DNA of 64,000 nucleotides. It comes from Prinsepia uniflora. Taxonomy: Eukaryota; Streptophyta; Magnoliopsida; Rosales; Rosaceae. Within the stretch, counting starts at the first letter, position 1. Every line of letters begins with the position of its first letter. A model generated the notes under the pieces. The model did no database searches. It was not told the origin of the DNA and saw only the letters and a list, made by a program, of their open reading frames with translations. The position numbers and the translations under genes were made by a program. The stretch spans positions 62,694,416 to 62,758,415 of the forward strand of contig CM064871.1 of assembly GCA_032719365.1 (NCBI GenBank), read 5' to 3'. Below, piece after piece: positions 38,156 through 51,877 of this stretch.

Positions 38156-38300
38156 CTCTGACCGTTGGATCGTTCCGGCTGTGTGAGATGGAGAGTTGAG
38201 AGAGAGAGTGGTAAAAAAGAGTTGGTTTTTAGAGAATCCGGGGTTTGGTAGAAGAGTAATAGCTGCAAGCAGGAGAAGAATCGAAAATATTTTATTAATG
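38156..38300 (-). promoter_or_regulatory. 5' leader and probable core promoter of the E1-alpha gene
   Basis: On the sense strand the 60 bases before the ATG are CT-rich (ACTCTCTCTCTCAACTCTCC), typical of a plant 5' UTR. An AATAAAATATTT stretch about 130 bases upstream of the ATG could serve as a TATA box. The start codon context is AGAGATGGC. Confidence 0.4.
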
Positions 38301-39804
38301 TTATCGAACCGTCGTTATTTTGTGGCGGAGTGGCTCTTTGACTTTATTGTTTTCAGAACTTTATTATTCGTTTGCTAAAACTAATTACCAGTGATAGCAA
38401 CATTCTCCTCTCATTTTTCTTTCTACCTTTTCAATTTTCATATATCTAGCAATCGTCTGCTTGAGTATTGAAATAATTTATTTATTTATTTATTAAGTCT
38501 TATATAATTCCGCGATCATATAATATATCTCAATTATAATAAGTAAATGAAATAAATTTTTTTCTTTAAAAATAATAATTTATTAAATATCAATCGAAAT
38601 ATTAATATTCTCAACTAAAAAATTAAACAATCCATTTGATTTAAAATCCTTTCAAATATGGCAACTCCTACATCTAGAGAGTTAGTTCCTTTCCTATAAG
38701 CTCAATGTACATACTTATGTTATATATTTGATACGCGGTATAAGCAACTAGATAAGATAAGATAGTATGAAATTGGTATTTGGTACCGTTCGTATTAATT
38801 AGTTATCAAATAAATTAATAGAGTTGGATATTTTTATACGATATAACCCACTAAAATAATAGACTTGAAATTATTCGTATCAAATTGTCAGATAATTATG
38901 AATCTTAAAAAGTAGTAATAATAATAAATAAATATTAATAATAAAATATTAAATTACTAATAATAAAATAAATAGTTAATCTATTTGTTGAATAAATTAA
39001 TTTATCTGATTGAAATAGTCGATATAATATGATGTACTAAATGAGACCTTAATAACGTATTAGACATTACAACTGACTTTTAAGGGCAAAAGTAAATGAA
39101 ATAAAAAATGTATTCAACATTTGAAATATATTAGCAAATAAATATTCGCTTTATATGTTACTTATATAGTAAATACTCAATATTTTCATGCGGTAGATAA
39201 TGATATAATTAATCCAACTAATATGTCATTAATGTCTTTATAATTAGTACTATTAGGAGTAGTAATGCCATTTGGAGTTTGGTGGAGGTAAGAAAACATG
39301 TGCTTGCTAGTGGTTTGGTGAGTGCGTACTATATGTCAACTCTAAGCAGTTAGCCAGTTAGTAGGCGGGCCACTTACTAAGCAGGGGGGCTCAGGCACCT
39401 TTGTTATTGAAGGCAAAGGTTGAGAATGGTGCTGGGTGTTTTATAAAGTTCCAAATAGTGCTAGATGCTTTTAAGATTGTCGATATACGCAATATACGCA
39501 ATAGGTGATTAAGCGAGACTTAAATGGTTTTTTTTAAAAGATAAAATTTAACAAATTAATAATATAATAAAATTTAATTATCTAGATAAATAAATTTAGT
39601 TCTAAATCATAAATATTAAAAATGTAAACTTTTTATTAATTTTATTATACAATATTCTATATTCTTTATTTTATTATCTTTGTTATAATTAATAATTATA
39701 TTTATTAACTAATTATTTAATAAATAAAATAACTTATATAATTAAATAGATATATATATATAAGAACTCTAAATTGAGTTTACAAACTAAAAAGATTTAC
39801 AAGC
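38301..39804. other. AT-rich intergenic region
   Basis: No gene or recognised element. The region is strongly AT-rich with TTTA and ATAA runs. A 10-bp inverted pair ATTTGATACG/CGTATCAAAT (38726-38735, 38876-38885) is too short to call a MITE. Confidence 0.5.
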
Positions 39805-39809
39805 AAATC

Positions 39810-42313
39810 TGACAGAACCCTCCACGTAATCTCCCTCGATTACTATGAGATGACCTGCTCCTGTCTGACACCAACATAGTAAAATGACCAAAATACCCTC
39901 AACTCGAGCTAAACATATACCTCGTGCTAGACAAGGGATACCTACCTCGTGCTAGACAAGGGATACCTACCTCATCCTACATCAGGTTAATCAGAGTACG
40001 CCAACTCACGTGATGCCTCAAACTCCTTACAGTCCGGGCCCGCGATCAATTTGAATGGTACCAAAAACCATGAAAACTGTGAGTGGGTAAAAATAAAACT
40101 TTGGAAAACCATTTTCTGAAATATACTTTTAAACCCTTCGTTTTATAAAATATACATGCATAACCAAATAAACCTTTGCTTTCAGATAAAACAGTAAATC
40201 ATAAAATCATGGTCCAACTCAAATCACATAAAACACATAAAAGCCCTTTGCCCACATTTCCCTGAAAATCTCCGGCTCCAAGCCATTTTGAGAACCTTGA
40301 ACATATCACAAGTAAGAAAGGCCAAACCTGATCTCGCTAGTCCAACCAACCTGCTAGTCCAACTAGCTATATGTCAAACCTCATCATGCTCGTTCAACCA
40401 ACTGCTACTCCAACTAGCATCCCATATGTACTACTAGTAGACAATCACGGGTCTTGCGGAGTCCAACTTCGTCGGCACGTGTCGAGTCCAACTCTAACCA
40501 CGTCCGAGCCCGTTCTTGGGAATCCACGGAGTCCAAATCCGGATAGTAATCCAATTGCCTGAGGTTGACCAATCTAGAAATCAGTATCCACAACAAACAC
40601 ATTTTAACTTGGGCACCAGCACAAAAAAGTTTTCATCCCTGGGCACCAGCCCAAAACATTTACCTCCCGAGCACTAGCTCAAATTCCGATTTTTCGAAAA
40701 CTACCATATTATCCATAAATCATATTCACAATAATAACCATGCCAAATCATGCCATAAAGCCAGTAAAAACATATAATTATGCATGCATCACATTTATCA
40801 AATAAAATGTCAACTCAGAGTACCACTACTCGCCCGAATCCCAAGCCGTAAGCCAATTTGAAGCCTCCGGAACATCTTGGCCTGTCAAAGTCACACACAT
40901 GGGTCACTAACAATCTATATAAGTCTAAACAATAAACCCTCAAAAACTCCGGAACCGAAAACACGTCTCCAACAAGCTTCCTGAGAAGAAAAACCTCCAA
41001 AATACCAACCAAACGACCTAAGATCGATCTAAAACCACCACCATTGGATTCACGACGTCGAAACCTTTTGAACATGGTCGGGTTCACTTTGAAATTCGAG
41101 CCCACGCGCCCACACACGCTGGTCAAAATTCTCACGTGCTCTGGTCAACGCAGATGTTATCGCTGACGTGGCACTGACAATTCTGACATTGTGTGCCACG
41201 TAGCACCACCTAACATGTGACATGTAGCACCACCTAGCCATGCCACGTGTCACCTACTGATGTCATCATGACATCTCTTTCCAATGTCATCCTGCCACGT
41301 GGACACTGACAGCTACTGACATGACACTGCGTGGCACTAACCAACCACAACCACGTGGCCTGGCATGATGACATGGTAGGCCACGTAATCATCACTACCT
41401 CTTGCGGGTCAACCCGCAAGACTATAACGGGTCGCTCCACCCGACTGTGAAATCTGGTTTAGTCTCCATTAAATTACATCCAAACTTTACCCAATTGACA
41501 CCAATCGACTTAAAAACGACCTAGGAACAAGAATATGGGTTCTAAATCGAAGGAACTCACCTCTATCCTCTCGAGTGAAGCTCGATTCTCATGACCAAAG
41601 TTCAACCTTATCCCAACGTATGTTCTTACATCCAATCTCCTCGATTCTTAGCTCATTGCACTTGCAAGGAAGCCAAAAAGACAATAAGAACGCTATTTTG
41701 AAGTCCTAGCTACTAGAACTCAAAACCCAAAATCAGGGGCCACGAGTTTACCTGTTTTCCCTGAGTTCCAACAGCTCAAGTCCTTCATTCTCCCTACTCA
41801 GCCACCACCCCAGTCTCTCACACTCACACACTTCCAATTTGCCTCACAACACAACAAAGATGGAGATGATAACAATAATAAAAATGGATGGGGGTGGGCT
41901 TCAGGTATGTTCAAAACTAAAGGAGAAAAGAGATGTAGCATGGATAAGGATCAATGGGTGAGTGACAAGTTTCACTCATCCAATGGACCTGGATAAAAAT
42001 TTCTAAGCCCAGCAAACCAGCAAAAGTCAACCTACCTAGATAAACGTGAAATCGTAAAACCATAAAAAAATCATCCATGACTTGTAAAATTGTCATACAT
42101 AATCCAAATTCAACGTGTCGTATGTCCACGTAACAGAAATCCCAAGACCTACACAACAGTCCTATATAGAAATGTAACCAGCCTCCTGGGTCAAAGTCAA
42201 CTTTCGACCAAAGGCCCTCTGTCTAGGGGTAAAATCGTCATTTTGCCTTGAATAATCTTGATAATTCTCGATAATCTCCCGATAATCCTGTAATTACGAG
42301 CCGGGTTGTTGCA
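39810..42313 (-). repeat. 3' LTR of the nested-host element (left copy)
   Basis: On the plus strand it starts TGACAGAACCCTCC and ends GGGTTGTTGCA. It holds CTGTGAGTGG near 40079 and the decayed opposite arm GTCAACTCAG near 40810, RY motifs near 40151 and 40783, hairpins at 40353-40680, and a run of ACGTG and decayed TGACG motifs at 41140-41400. It is colinear with the pieces of the right LTR. Confidence 0.88.
40353..40680. repeat. Hairpin array in the 39810 LTR
   Basis: Stem-loops GCTAGTCCAACTAGC (40353-40367), GAGTCCAACTC (40484-40494), GGGCACCAGCCC (40641-40652) and GAGCACTAGCTC (40669-40680). The last two keep the same loop position while the second base pair changes from G-C to A-T, so pairing is preserved. 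Confidence 0.75.
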
Positions 42314-43718
42314 ATCTACCTTATTTATAAGAATTCTGTCCTCGAAATTCACACAGTCCCTTTCCAAAATTACAAAAATGTAAGGATGCCTCTAAAACGA
42401 GGTTCTCACATGCTCACGTCCACGTCCAGAATCCCTCCACGGTACACACAAGAAACAAACGTCACTTGACGTCAACCACAATCCAAGATAAACACCTAAG
42501 CTCGACTCAATATCAGTGATGGCACCCAACGAATGAGTGATCAAACTACTACTGGAACTCAAAACTTAGCTCACAAACCTTGCTCGAAGCATCGACACTC
42601 GTCGACCACACCTTCCACCCACGTAGGTGCAACTCAGAACCAAGTTTGACCTCCATGCTCCCAATGAGCAGTCACCAAGTCCTCTTCCACTAGGAAGTCT
42701 CAACCATTGACAATACCCATGACGAACCGTCGTGATCAGCTGGTAACCTATCGGCTCTACTGTCTCCATCCGAGTTCCTTACCAAAAACCCGACTCACAC
42801 CAGAGTCCCTTTTAGGTACCTCAACTCGATTGGAGATTAAATATGTGATCTCCACTCCTCTCAAGTCCCAATTTGGCATCCTACTAGTCTAGAGTGTACC
42901 CTGACCAAATCGATACTCGCTCTAGCTGAGAAAAAAACGACTCTATTTCACCAGGGTTCCCCTTTACCAACAAAACCATGGCTCCGAGCCTCCAAGCTCA
43001 CACAACAACTGAACCCTCGAAAGTCCCTATTTTTTATAACACAACATTCGACGCCTGGTCCAAATATTCCAATAAATGTCAATCTCAGGTCCTATCCGAC
43101 TACCATACCGCTACCATGCCAACGTGGCCCAACACTGAACCCTATCTGTCCGATCTCAAATTTGGACAGACCACTCACAAACTTCGAAAACCTCTTCAAG
43201 TTCTCCTAGTCACTCGACCAACTTATGAGACGCGTCCAACATGTACTCCCTGAGAACTCCAAAGGCACACTGACCAGTTCACTAACCAAATCAACCTCCT
43301 GGTTAACCCCAAAAGTCAACCAACTTATGTCTACTAAGATGTACCATCCCCGGAACCCATCAACATTCCACCAACAATCCTCGTTGCTCCAAGTAGCACG
43401 TCACCCCGACCGACCATTGGTCACCAAAATTCGAACATTCTCTCCCTTGTGATCCAATCCATTAGTAACTATATGGCTCCAAGCCGCTATGCCCACACGA
43501 TAATCAGCCCTCCCGGGGTCCAACCCCACTGAAATTTGGCATCCAATGCTTGACCCAACCAATCCAAAATCCTTTTCCTTTTAACTTTCCTATCCCTATC
43601 CTTTCTACTAGGATGATGACGGGATTGTCGTCGTAGAGGCATCACGTCTGAAATAAATCTATCCTGCACACCCAGTGTGTGACCCCACAGAAAGCAACTC
43701 AATGCTCTGATACCAAAT
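42314..43718 (-). pseudogene. Internal region with gag-start remnant
   Basis: Minus strand: the primer binding site (complement GCTCTGATACCA, 43704-43715) is followed by MPLRRQSRHHPSRKDRDRK near 43640, like the MPPRR start of related gags. A few further codons recall the capsid start before similarity is lost. The remaining 1.1 kb is non-coding. No knuckle, protease or pol was found. Confidence 0.6.
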
Positions 43719-45348
43719 TGACATGACCCTCCTCGTAATCCCCCTCGATTATCGTGAGAATACCTGCTCTCGTCTAACACCAACATGGTAAAATGACCAA
43801 AATACCATCAACTCGAGCTAAACATATACCATGTGCCAAATAAGGGATACCTACCTCATCCTACATCAGGTTAATCAGAGGACGCCAACCCACGTGATGC
43901 CTCAACCTCCTTACAGCCCACGCCCGCGATCAACCTGGAGAGTACCAAAAACCATGAAAGCTGTGAGTGGACAAAAATAAAGCTTTGGAAAACCATTTTT
44001 TGACATATACTTTTAAACCCTCCGTTTCATAAAACATGCATGCATAACCAAATAAACCTTTGCTTTCAGATAAAATAGTAAATCATAAAACCCTGGGTCC
44101 AACCCAAATCACATAAAACACATAAAATCCTTTGGTGCATATTTCCCTGAAAATCCCCAGCTCCAAGCCATTTTGAAAACCTTGAACATATCACAAGTAA
44201 GAAAGGAAAAAATGATCTCGTTGGTCCAACCGGCCCGCTAGTTCAACTAGCCACATGTCAAACCTCATCTTGCTGGTGAAACTAACCGCTAGTCCAACTA
44301 GCATCCTATATGTACTACCGGGAGACAATCACGGGTCCTGCGGAGTCCAACAATGTTGGCACGTGTCGAGTCCACCTCTGATCACGTTCGAATCCATCCC
44401 TCTGAATCCAGGGAGTCCAACTCCAGATAGTGATCCAATCGCTTGAAGTTGACCAATCCAGAAAACAATATCCATAACAAACACATTTTAACCTAGGAAC
44501 CAGTCCAAAACAGTTTTCATCCCTAGGAACCAACCCAAAACATCTACCTCCATAGCATTAGTCCAAATCCCAATTTTCCAAAAACCACCATATTATCTAT
44601 AAATCATATTCACAATATTATCATGCCAAATCATGCAATAAAGCCAGTAAAAACATATAATTATGCGTGCATCACATTTATCAAATAAAATGTCCACTCA
44701 CAATACTACCCCTGGCCCGAATCCCGAGCCGTAAGCCAATCTGATGCCTCAGGGACATCCTGGCCTATCAAAGTCACACTCGGGGGTCATTAACAATCTA
44801 TATAAGTCCATACAATAAACCCTCAAAAACTACAAAATAAAAAACACGTCCCGAACACGCTTCTTGAGGAGAAAAACCTCCAAAATACTAACTAAACAAC
44901 CTCTGATCGACCTACAACCACCACCATTGGATTTAGGATGTCGAAACATTTGAACAAAACTAATTTCACCTTAAAATTCGAGCCCACACACCCACACGGG
45001 CCAGTCAAAGTTCGTACCCGCTCTGATCAACGCTGACGTCATTACTAATGTGGCACTGACAATTCTGACATCACCTGCCACATGGCACCACCTAATATGT
45101 GCCACGTAGCACTACCCAGTCATTGACACGTGTCAACTACTAATGTCATTATGACTTCACTTGTTAATCTTATACTGATGCCATCTTGCCACGAGGACAC
45201 TGAGAGCCACTAACATGACGCCACGTGGCACCAACCAACCACGACCACGTGGCATGACATGATGACATGGAAGGCCATGTGATCGTCCCCTACCTCTCGT
45301 TGGTTGACCCATAAGATTGTAACGGGTCGCTCGACCAGACTGTGAAAC

Positions 45349-47978
45349 TGACACGGCCCATCCCAATCCCCCAGGGATTAACGCGGGATGTGCCATGCTC
45401 TCGTCTAACCCACGTGCCACATGAGGTAACACGAAGGCCAGACAAAGGATAACCCAAAATCCTGAGCCGAATTGTCTCCCATAGTGCGCTAGGATCAGCC
45501 GAGGAATGTGAGGTATCGGTCTCTACTACAGTCCGCATCCTCTATCGACCTGAAGGGCATTAAAAATCAATAAAAGACTGTGAGTGGACGAAAATAAATA
45601 ATTTAATAAAACTCATTTAACAAAAAGATATTTATTCCCTTCACGTAAAAACTATGCATGCATACGAAAACCAGTTAATTCAATTACAATAAAAACCGTT
45701 TATGAAAACCAAAGCCATTTCCTTCCTCAAATCATTAGGGCCTTAGCCCAAAACCATAGAATCCAAGCATATGTGGAAACTCAGCCCAAAACCGTAAAAC
45801 ACCAAAATCTGTAAATCCAAATCCATGTGGGTCCCTACCCAAACCCATAAACACAAAAATACAATTTCACAAATCCAATAATTTGTAATCCAAATACTCA
45901 TCCTTGGCATCCCAGATGCCTAGCGTCCCAGACGCTCATATATCACGGCTAAGCAACGCGTCCTACTCGGGGTCTCTCCAGGTCATTCTCTGACATCTCA
46001 GATGTTTGATATCCCAGACGTCTAATCATAGCAATCCTGCTTCGGAGTCACTATACGGTCTGGTCGCTCCGTGCAATGACCCCTCGTAGGCAATGCGCAG
46101 TGTCTACCCCAATGTCCCAGACATGGAGTGAGACCTATCCACATATCCTCATCTCAAGATGGTATATGAAAAGCATCCTTATAAAAATATTTCAAAACAT
46201 CTCAAAGGGGCCATGCCCGGAATTTCCATAAAATCATCATAAATCCATTTATCCAAATCCATAACTAGGCCTCCTGCCCAAATTAGTAAACCAACTCGGT
46301 CTCAGCCCGATATCTCATTAAATCAACTAGACTCCAAGTCCGACAATTTCCAAACAAAATAGGTCTCATGCCCAGTTCTTCTTTTCAAATCCAAAACCAT
46401 TTCATCAAACCATCATTAAAACCATTATTCAAACACAACATGTATAAAACGTATAAATCATCTGTCAAAACCATCATAAAATCACAGCATAAAAGCATAT
46501 TCTCGAAAAACGTGCAAATACGTAAATCATCTCAAAATACGTATAAATAGGTAAATCATAAATATCGCAATCATAAGCATAAAAATCACATATATATAAA
46601 ATATATGAAACAGTTATGCTTGCATCATATTTATAGAACAAAAATCCACTCATAAACCAGCCTAGCTGTCACCTCGATACACGTGCTATAAGCCTTCTTG
46701 AGGCTAATCACCATCACCGGAATCTCCGGACCTGTCCCTACCATACCCGAATGTCACTAACTACTTCAAATAGGCTAACATTGAATCCCCCAATTTTCTG
46801 GGATTTTTAAACGTATTTAACATTGGCCCTAAACCTTCGGACACTCAAAATTACCTTGAAACAGTATCTGATCGACTCGAAACTTATCCCAGAATGTTTG
46901 TTACATCGAAAGGACAAAATCACATGTTAATCACATCTCCCAAAACTGCCCCACCCGCCACCGCAAGTGGTTACGCGTGAAGCCCACGCACCTGTACAGT
47001 GTCATCACTATCCTCCAATCGAAACCGATTCAGACCGGTTCTCTAGTTTCCAGTTTGACCGGACCGGCGGGACCGGTTCTCCCTTATTTTCCCATCTTTT
47101 TCAACCCTTTTAATTCCTATCTCTTCGTCCCATTATCTCCTGTCGATCTACCTATCTAAATCATGGAAACCAGGCCCAGAACTTACCTTCACGATCAGTG
47201 CACAGTGTTCGTGTCCTGCAACTCTGTTCTGCCATTGATCCCGACCACTTCCGTCCTTGATTTCGATCCCACACAACTCGTATGTCCTCCAGAAATCATT
47301 TTCAAGGGTTAAAACTAGTCGATAGCCTCTAAAATTCAAATTTAAAATTTTGAAATCTAACTTACCGTTCACAGGTTTGCTGGCCACCGTCCACGACAGC
47401 CCATCGCAGTGGCACCACCAGGATCGTCCAGGGTCCCTCTCTCTTTATCATTGACACACTAATAGCATTAGTTGGGGATTAATGGTTGTTTATATAGGGT
47501 TGGGGTTGCACAGTCTGGGAGGTTCCACAGTTTTTGGACAAAACGGGGAAGGTGATCAATGACGGTGAGGGAAATAATATCCCACCGTTTGGGGATTTGG
47601 ACCAATCAGATGGGTGACACTTGTCACTCATCTGGTGGGTCATTCTAGAAGATTCTCCAATCAAATCCTACCACGTGTCAGTTTCTCGGTTTGCATGCAA
47701 TAGTGCCATTTTCCGTTTTAGACCCATAACTTTCTCGTAGAACATCCAATTTTGACTTGTCGCCTGTCTACGGACTCGTAACGTCCCGATCTACGTCATG
47801 GTCACCGGTTAAAGTCCGCTTGACCACTCGGTTCAAAAGTTAACTTTTCGTTCATTCCCAAGGAAAAAATCGTCATTTCACACCGTCCATCAGTGATTCT
47901 TCGACTAATCCCCTATTAGTCCCGCTAATCCAAGATTAATCACTAATCTAACCCCGAAATTTGGGACAGGTCATTACA
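45349..47978 (-). mobile_element. Solo LTR nested in the 5' LTR
   Basis: On the plus strand it begins TGACACGGCCCATCC and ends GACAGGTCATTACA, with perfect GAAAC duplications (45344-45348, 47979-47983). It has the arm CTGTGAGTGGAC (45578-45589) and a decayed partner TCCACTCAT (46645-46653). Hairpins GGCATCCCAGATGCC and AGCGTCCCAGACGCT lie near 45907-45936. No coding. Confidence 0.93.
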
Positions 47979-48675
47979 GAAACCCAGTTCAATCGCCATC
48001 AAATTATATCCAAAATTTACCCAATTAACACCAATCGACTCAAAAAAGACCTAAGAACAAGAATATGGGTTCAAAATTGAAGAAACTCACCTCCATCCTC
48101 TCGAGCCAAGCTCGATGCTCACGGACAAAGTTCAACCATGTCCCAATGCCTATTCTTACGTTCAATCTCCTCGATTCTTAGCTCATCGCATTTGCAAGGA
48201 AGCCAAGAAGACAATAAGGAACCCTATTTGACGTCCTAGCTACTAAAACTCAAAACCCAAAATCAGGGGCCACAAGTTTACCTGTTTTCCCTGAGTTCCA
48301 GTAGCTCAAGTCCTTCATTCTCCCTGCTCAGCCACCACCCAATCTCTCACACTCACACACTCCCAGTTTCCTTCACAACACAAGAAAGATGGAGAAGATG
48401 ACAATGATTAAAATTGATGGGGTGGGTTTTGGGTATGTTCAAAACTAAAGGAGAATGGAGATGTAACATGGATAAGGATCAAATGGGTGAATGATAAGTA
48501 TGAGTGACAAGTGTCACTCATCCAATGGAACTTGATAGAAATATCTAGGCCCAAGAAACCAATAAAATTCAACATTCCTCGATAAACGTGCAATCATAAA
48601 ACCATTAAAAATCATCCCTGACCCATAAAATCATTATACGAAATCCAAATTTGGCATGCCGCCTGTGCACATAAC

Positions 48676-50289
48676 TGATAAACACATATTTCATCACCTT
48701 TTTATCTCAATTTCCTTTTCATCTTACTTTTTTATATCCTTAATCCTACAATTTCTAGCTTGTTTTAATATTTTTAGGTAGCAACCCAAGAATGTGGAGT
48801 AAAGAGGTTAAATTGGAGCAAACCCGCATAAGCTATCAAGAATAGGCCAAGATTTATAAAGATTGGATCAAGATTCATCAATATGGGTTAAAAATATGAC
48901 CATGTGTGCAAGAAGGTTCAAGATTATGCCAAGATTCGTTCTTGGAGAAGCCCGAAAGAAGAAGTGGATTAAAAGTTACAAAGCAGAAATCTGTCTGTGC
49001 AAATCAGCCCACTTCCACGGACCATTGTGAACGCCTCAGATAGAATCCGAATGTAAGTAAGGTATGGTTGGAAAGCTCTAGAAGTCTAGTTTCCAATGGT
49101 TCAAGATATACTTAAATCGAAGTTCTAAAGCCATGGAAATTCCTGTTTTGGTGAGGCATAGTCAGTCTGCGGGAATATGATTACTTGTTCTACTAGGAAT
49201 TGAAGCCTTGCACGTTTTCCAGCTGTTCCAACTTCTAAAATTCCAGCAAGCAACCCAAATTCCAAGCAAATTAAGGAGAAGAATTTCCCCTTTTTAATTA
49301 GTATTTGTTTTCCCTTTTTAAATTAGGAGTTTCTATCACCTTTTTAATTAATTTTGTATTTATTCTTTCATTAGAATTTAGAATACCTTTTTCTTTAGGA
49401 CTTTTATATAATTAGTTTAGTCCTTTTTTCTTTTAGAATTAAATTGTGAACTCCTATTTATTTGGGGATTAATTTTCTCCTATAAATAGAGAGGTTTAGG
49501 TTATTTGTAAGGGTCGCTCATTCTTTGTATTAAGCTCTACTAAACCAATTTTTCCCTTTCATTATATTCAAGATTTCAAGTGTAAGAATAATTACACCAT
49601 ACTTCACCTTCTACACCTTCATACGTGACCAAGTTTAGGAGTCCTCGCTTGTCTCACCAAAGAGTGCTCAATCACTTCGTATACATAGGGAGTCCCGAAG
49701 AGAACAAGTGTAATACGGCCTCTTTACCTTGTAGTTATTTCTTATGTTTGAATATTAGTTATATGAATCGATTTCTAATAATATTCTTGGTTTTTTGATT
49801 TCTATTGCTTCAATATTCTATGTGTTCTATGATTCTAGTTTTTGTTATGTTTGTATATTCGCTCTTAATGCTTGACTAGATATAGGGAGCCCCGTGTTTA
49901 GGTCATTTAAAGTGTTGTCGGGAGCCCCAGGCATGTACTTAAGAGAATATGCAAGTAACTCGTAAGATTAGGATTATAGGATTACGTAGGTTGAAGTTAA
50001 TACAATCAGGAATGAGTTAGATTAAAGATGTGTTGACCATGTAAATAATAAATTAGGTTAAATTAGGTTAGTTTAGATTAGGTAATCACTTAGGATAATA
50101 GAAACAATCAACTACCCCCCTAATTAATTACTCAAACGATAATCATGCTTAGGTACCCTCAATCCTCGGTTAAGAACAATCCCTATTTACCAATGCTACA
50201 TCTATAAAAAAGGATTTTTAATTGCATACGTTTCCTTAAGTGTTGAGTGTGACTTTTTGTTTACCTTAATACTTGATTTTTGCGTATCA
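48676..50289 (+). repeat. 5' LTR of the LARD
   Basis: TGATAAAC...GCGTATCA, 1614 bp. It contains TATAAATAG near 49481, a good TATA box, followed by a conserved TCGCTCA leader segment that is repeated in the other LTR. Confidence 0.9.
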
Positions 50290-51877
50290 ATTTTTATGAG
50301 TCTTAAAAAAAATGAAAAATAAAAAATTGTGTTTTAAGTTTTTGTTTTTTAAAAAAGTCTTAGGATGCCCTTCACCTGTCGATAATAATAATAGGAAAAA
50401 AAAAAGATAAAACATGGCTAAAATATGATCACTACAACTTGAATTCATGTGTTAATGCTTTATGATTGAATGTTTATGACTTGTAGTAGGTGATGCATGT
50501 TAAACTGGTACATAACCAGCATGTTAAGATTTGTATGAATCATATGAACCCTATGTGTGCTTTAGAGCCTTATAAACTTCTTTGTTGAGTGATTCATAGA
50601 AGTTCTTTGTCTAAATTGATATACATATGCCTCATAACTGCTTGTCATAGTTTTTAATGAACTCTAAAGTACTAGAACTTATTCCATGTGATTTTCAAAG
50701 CTTTTAAGTCAATAAACTCTCTGATTTTAGACATGATTAAGGCAATTAGGTTAACACCACTTATCCAAATATTCTAGCCCTACTTGATAATACAAGTGTG
50801 ATCCCCCTGGTTTAACTCATTTGTGCCTACATTGAGCCTTTCTTTCATCACCCTAAATATCTATTCCTAGGAGCCTAGTATAGACATCATTTACCCTTGT
50901 TCCAAAGACTTGGTTGAAGACTTCAAGATAACGTGAAAAATGAGATATGATGATTGAAGACTTATACATACGTTTAGGAAATGACTTGCTCAAACTACAT
51001 TGTAAACATAGAATTACCATGAAAAAAAAAATTCGAGAGAAAGAAAAAAAAGTGATAAAAAAAGGAAAGAGAAAAAAAATGTTTTGAATATCTCGAACGG
51101 TAAATAAGTTTTGAGTTTGAGTTAAGTCTTTTATACTTGTAAATTTGGAAATATGGAAGATTTCTGCCTTTGTCCTAATTACAATGCTCACGCGCGTTTC
51201 CAGCATTTGCTAGGGACTACCAAAATCTAAGTGTGGGGGTATTCGAAGCACTTATGCCTATGTGATGGAGTCTTGGGTGAGTCCTGAAACAAATTTAACA
51301 CCACTATCCTAAAATTTCCTTGTCTCTACACCTAGCCACATTACAATCTTAAATTAAGACCTTATGATCCTTGAGATGAGTAAAATTTGATTAGTTGAGT
51401 CTATCACTTGGGTAAGCTTATGGTTTTGGTTCATTTGTGCAAGTATGTTCATATTCTTATGGTTTATATTTGAAATTTTTATGAGGTAACTTACTTTCTA
51501 TTATGTGAGCTTCCTTCTCACATACATTGAGTGCAAACACAAACCCTATACACATTGAGTGAAATCTTGGGTGCATATCCCTTGTGAGTTGATTCATACT
51601 TGTTTTATTCATGTTGAGATACATTTCACCAAATTCACTCATTATCTTACTTGTCAAGGCATTTTGTTATTATATATTAACTTTTGAATTCCATATGCTA
51701 TATAGCTCTTTAGTGTAAATCTTTGATGCCATAATTATGTTGATACAATTTGAGACAAATGGTTAAGGGTTTAGTAGTTTTTGTTTTTAAGAAAAAGAAA
51801 AAAATATATGAGTTTTCAAAGCCTTAATTTGTTTTGGTATTTGCTAGGGGCTAGCAAGGTTTAAGTATGGGGGAATT

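Noticed and set aside
38726..38885. Possible MITE between ATTTGATACG and CGTATCAAAT
   Set aside because: The inverted repeats are only 10 bp, AT-rich and without a target duplication. Chance is likely in this composition.
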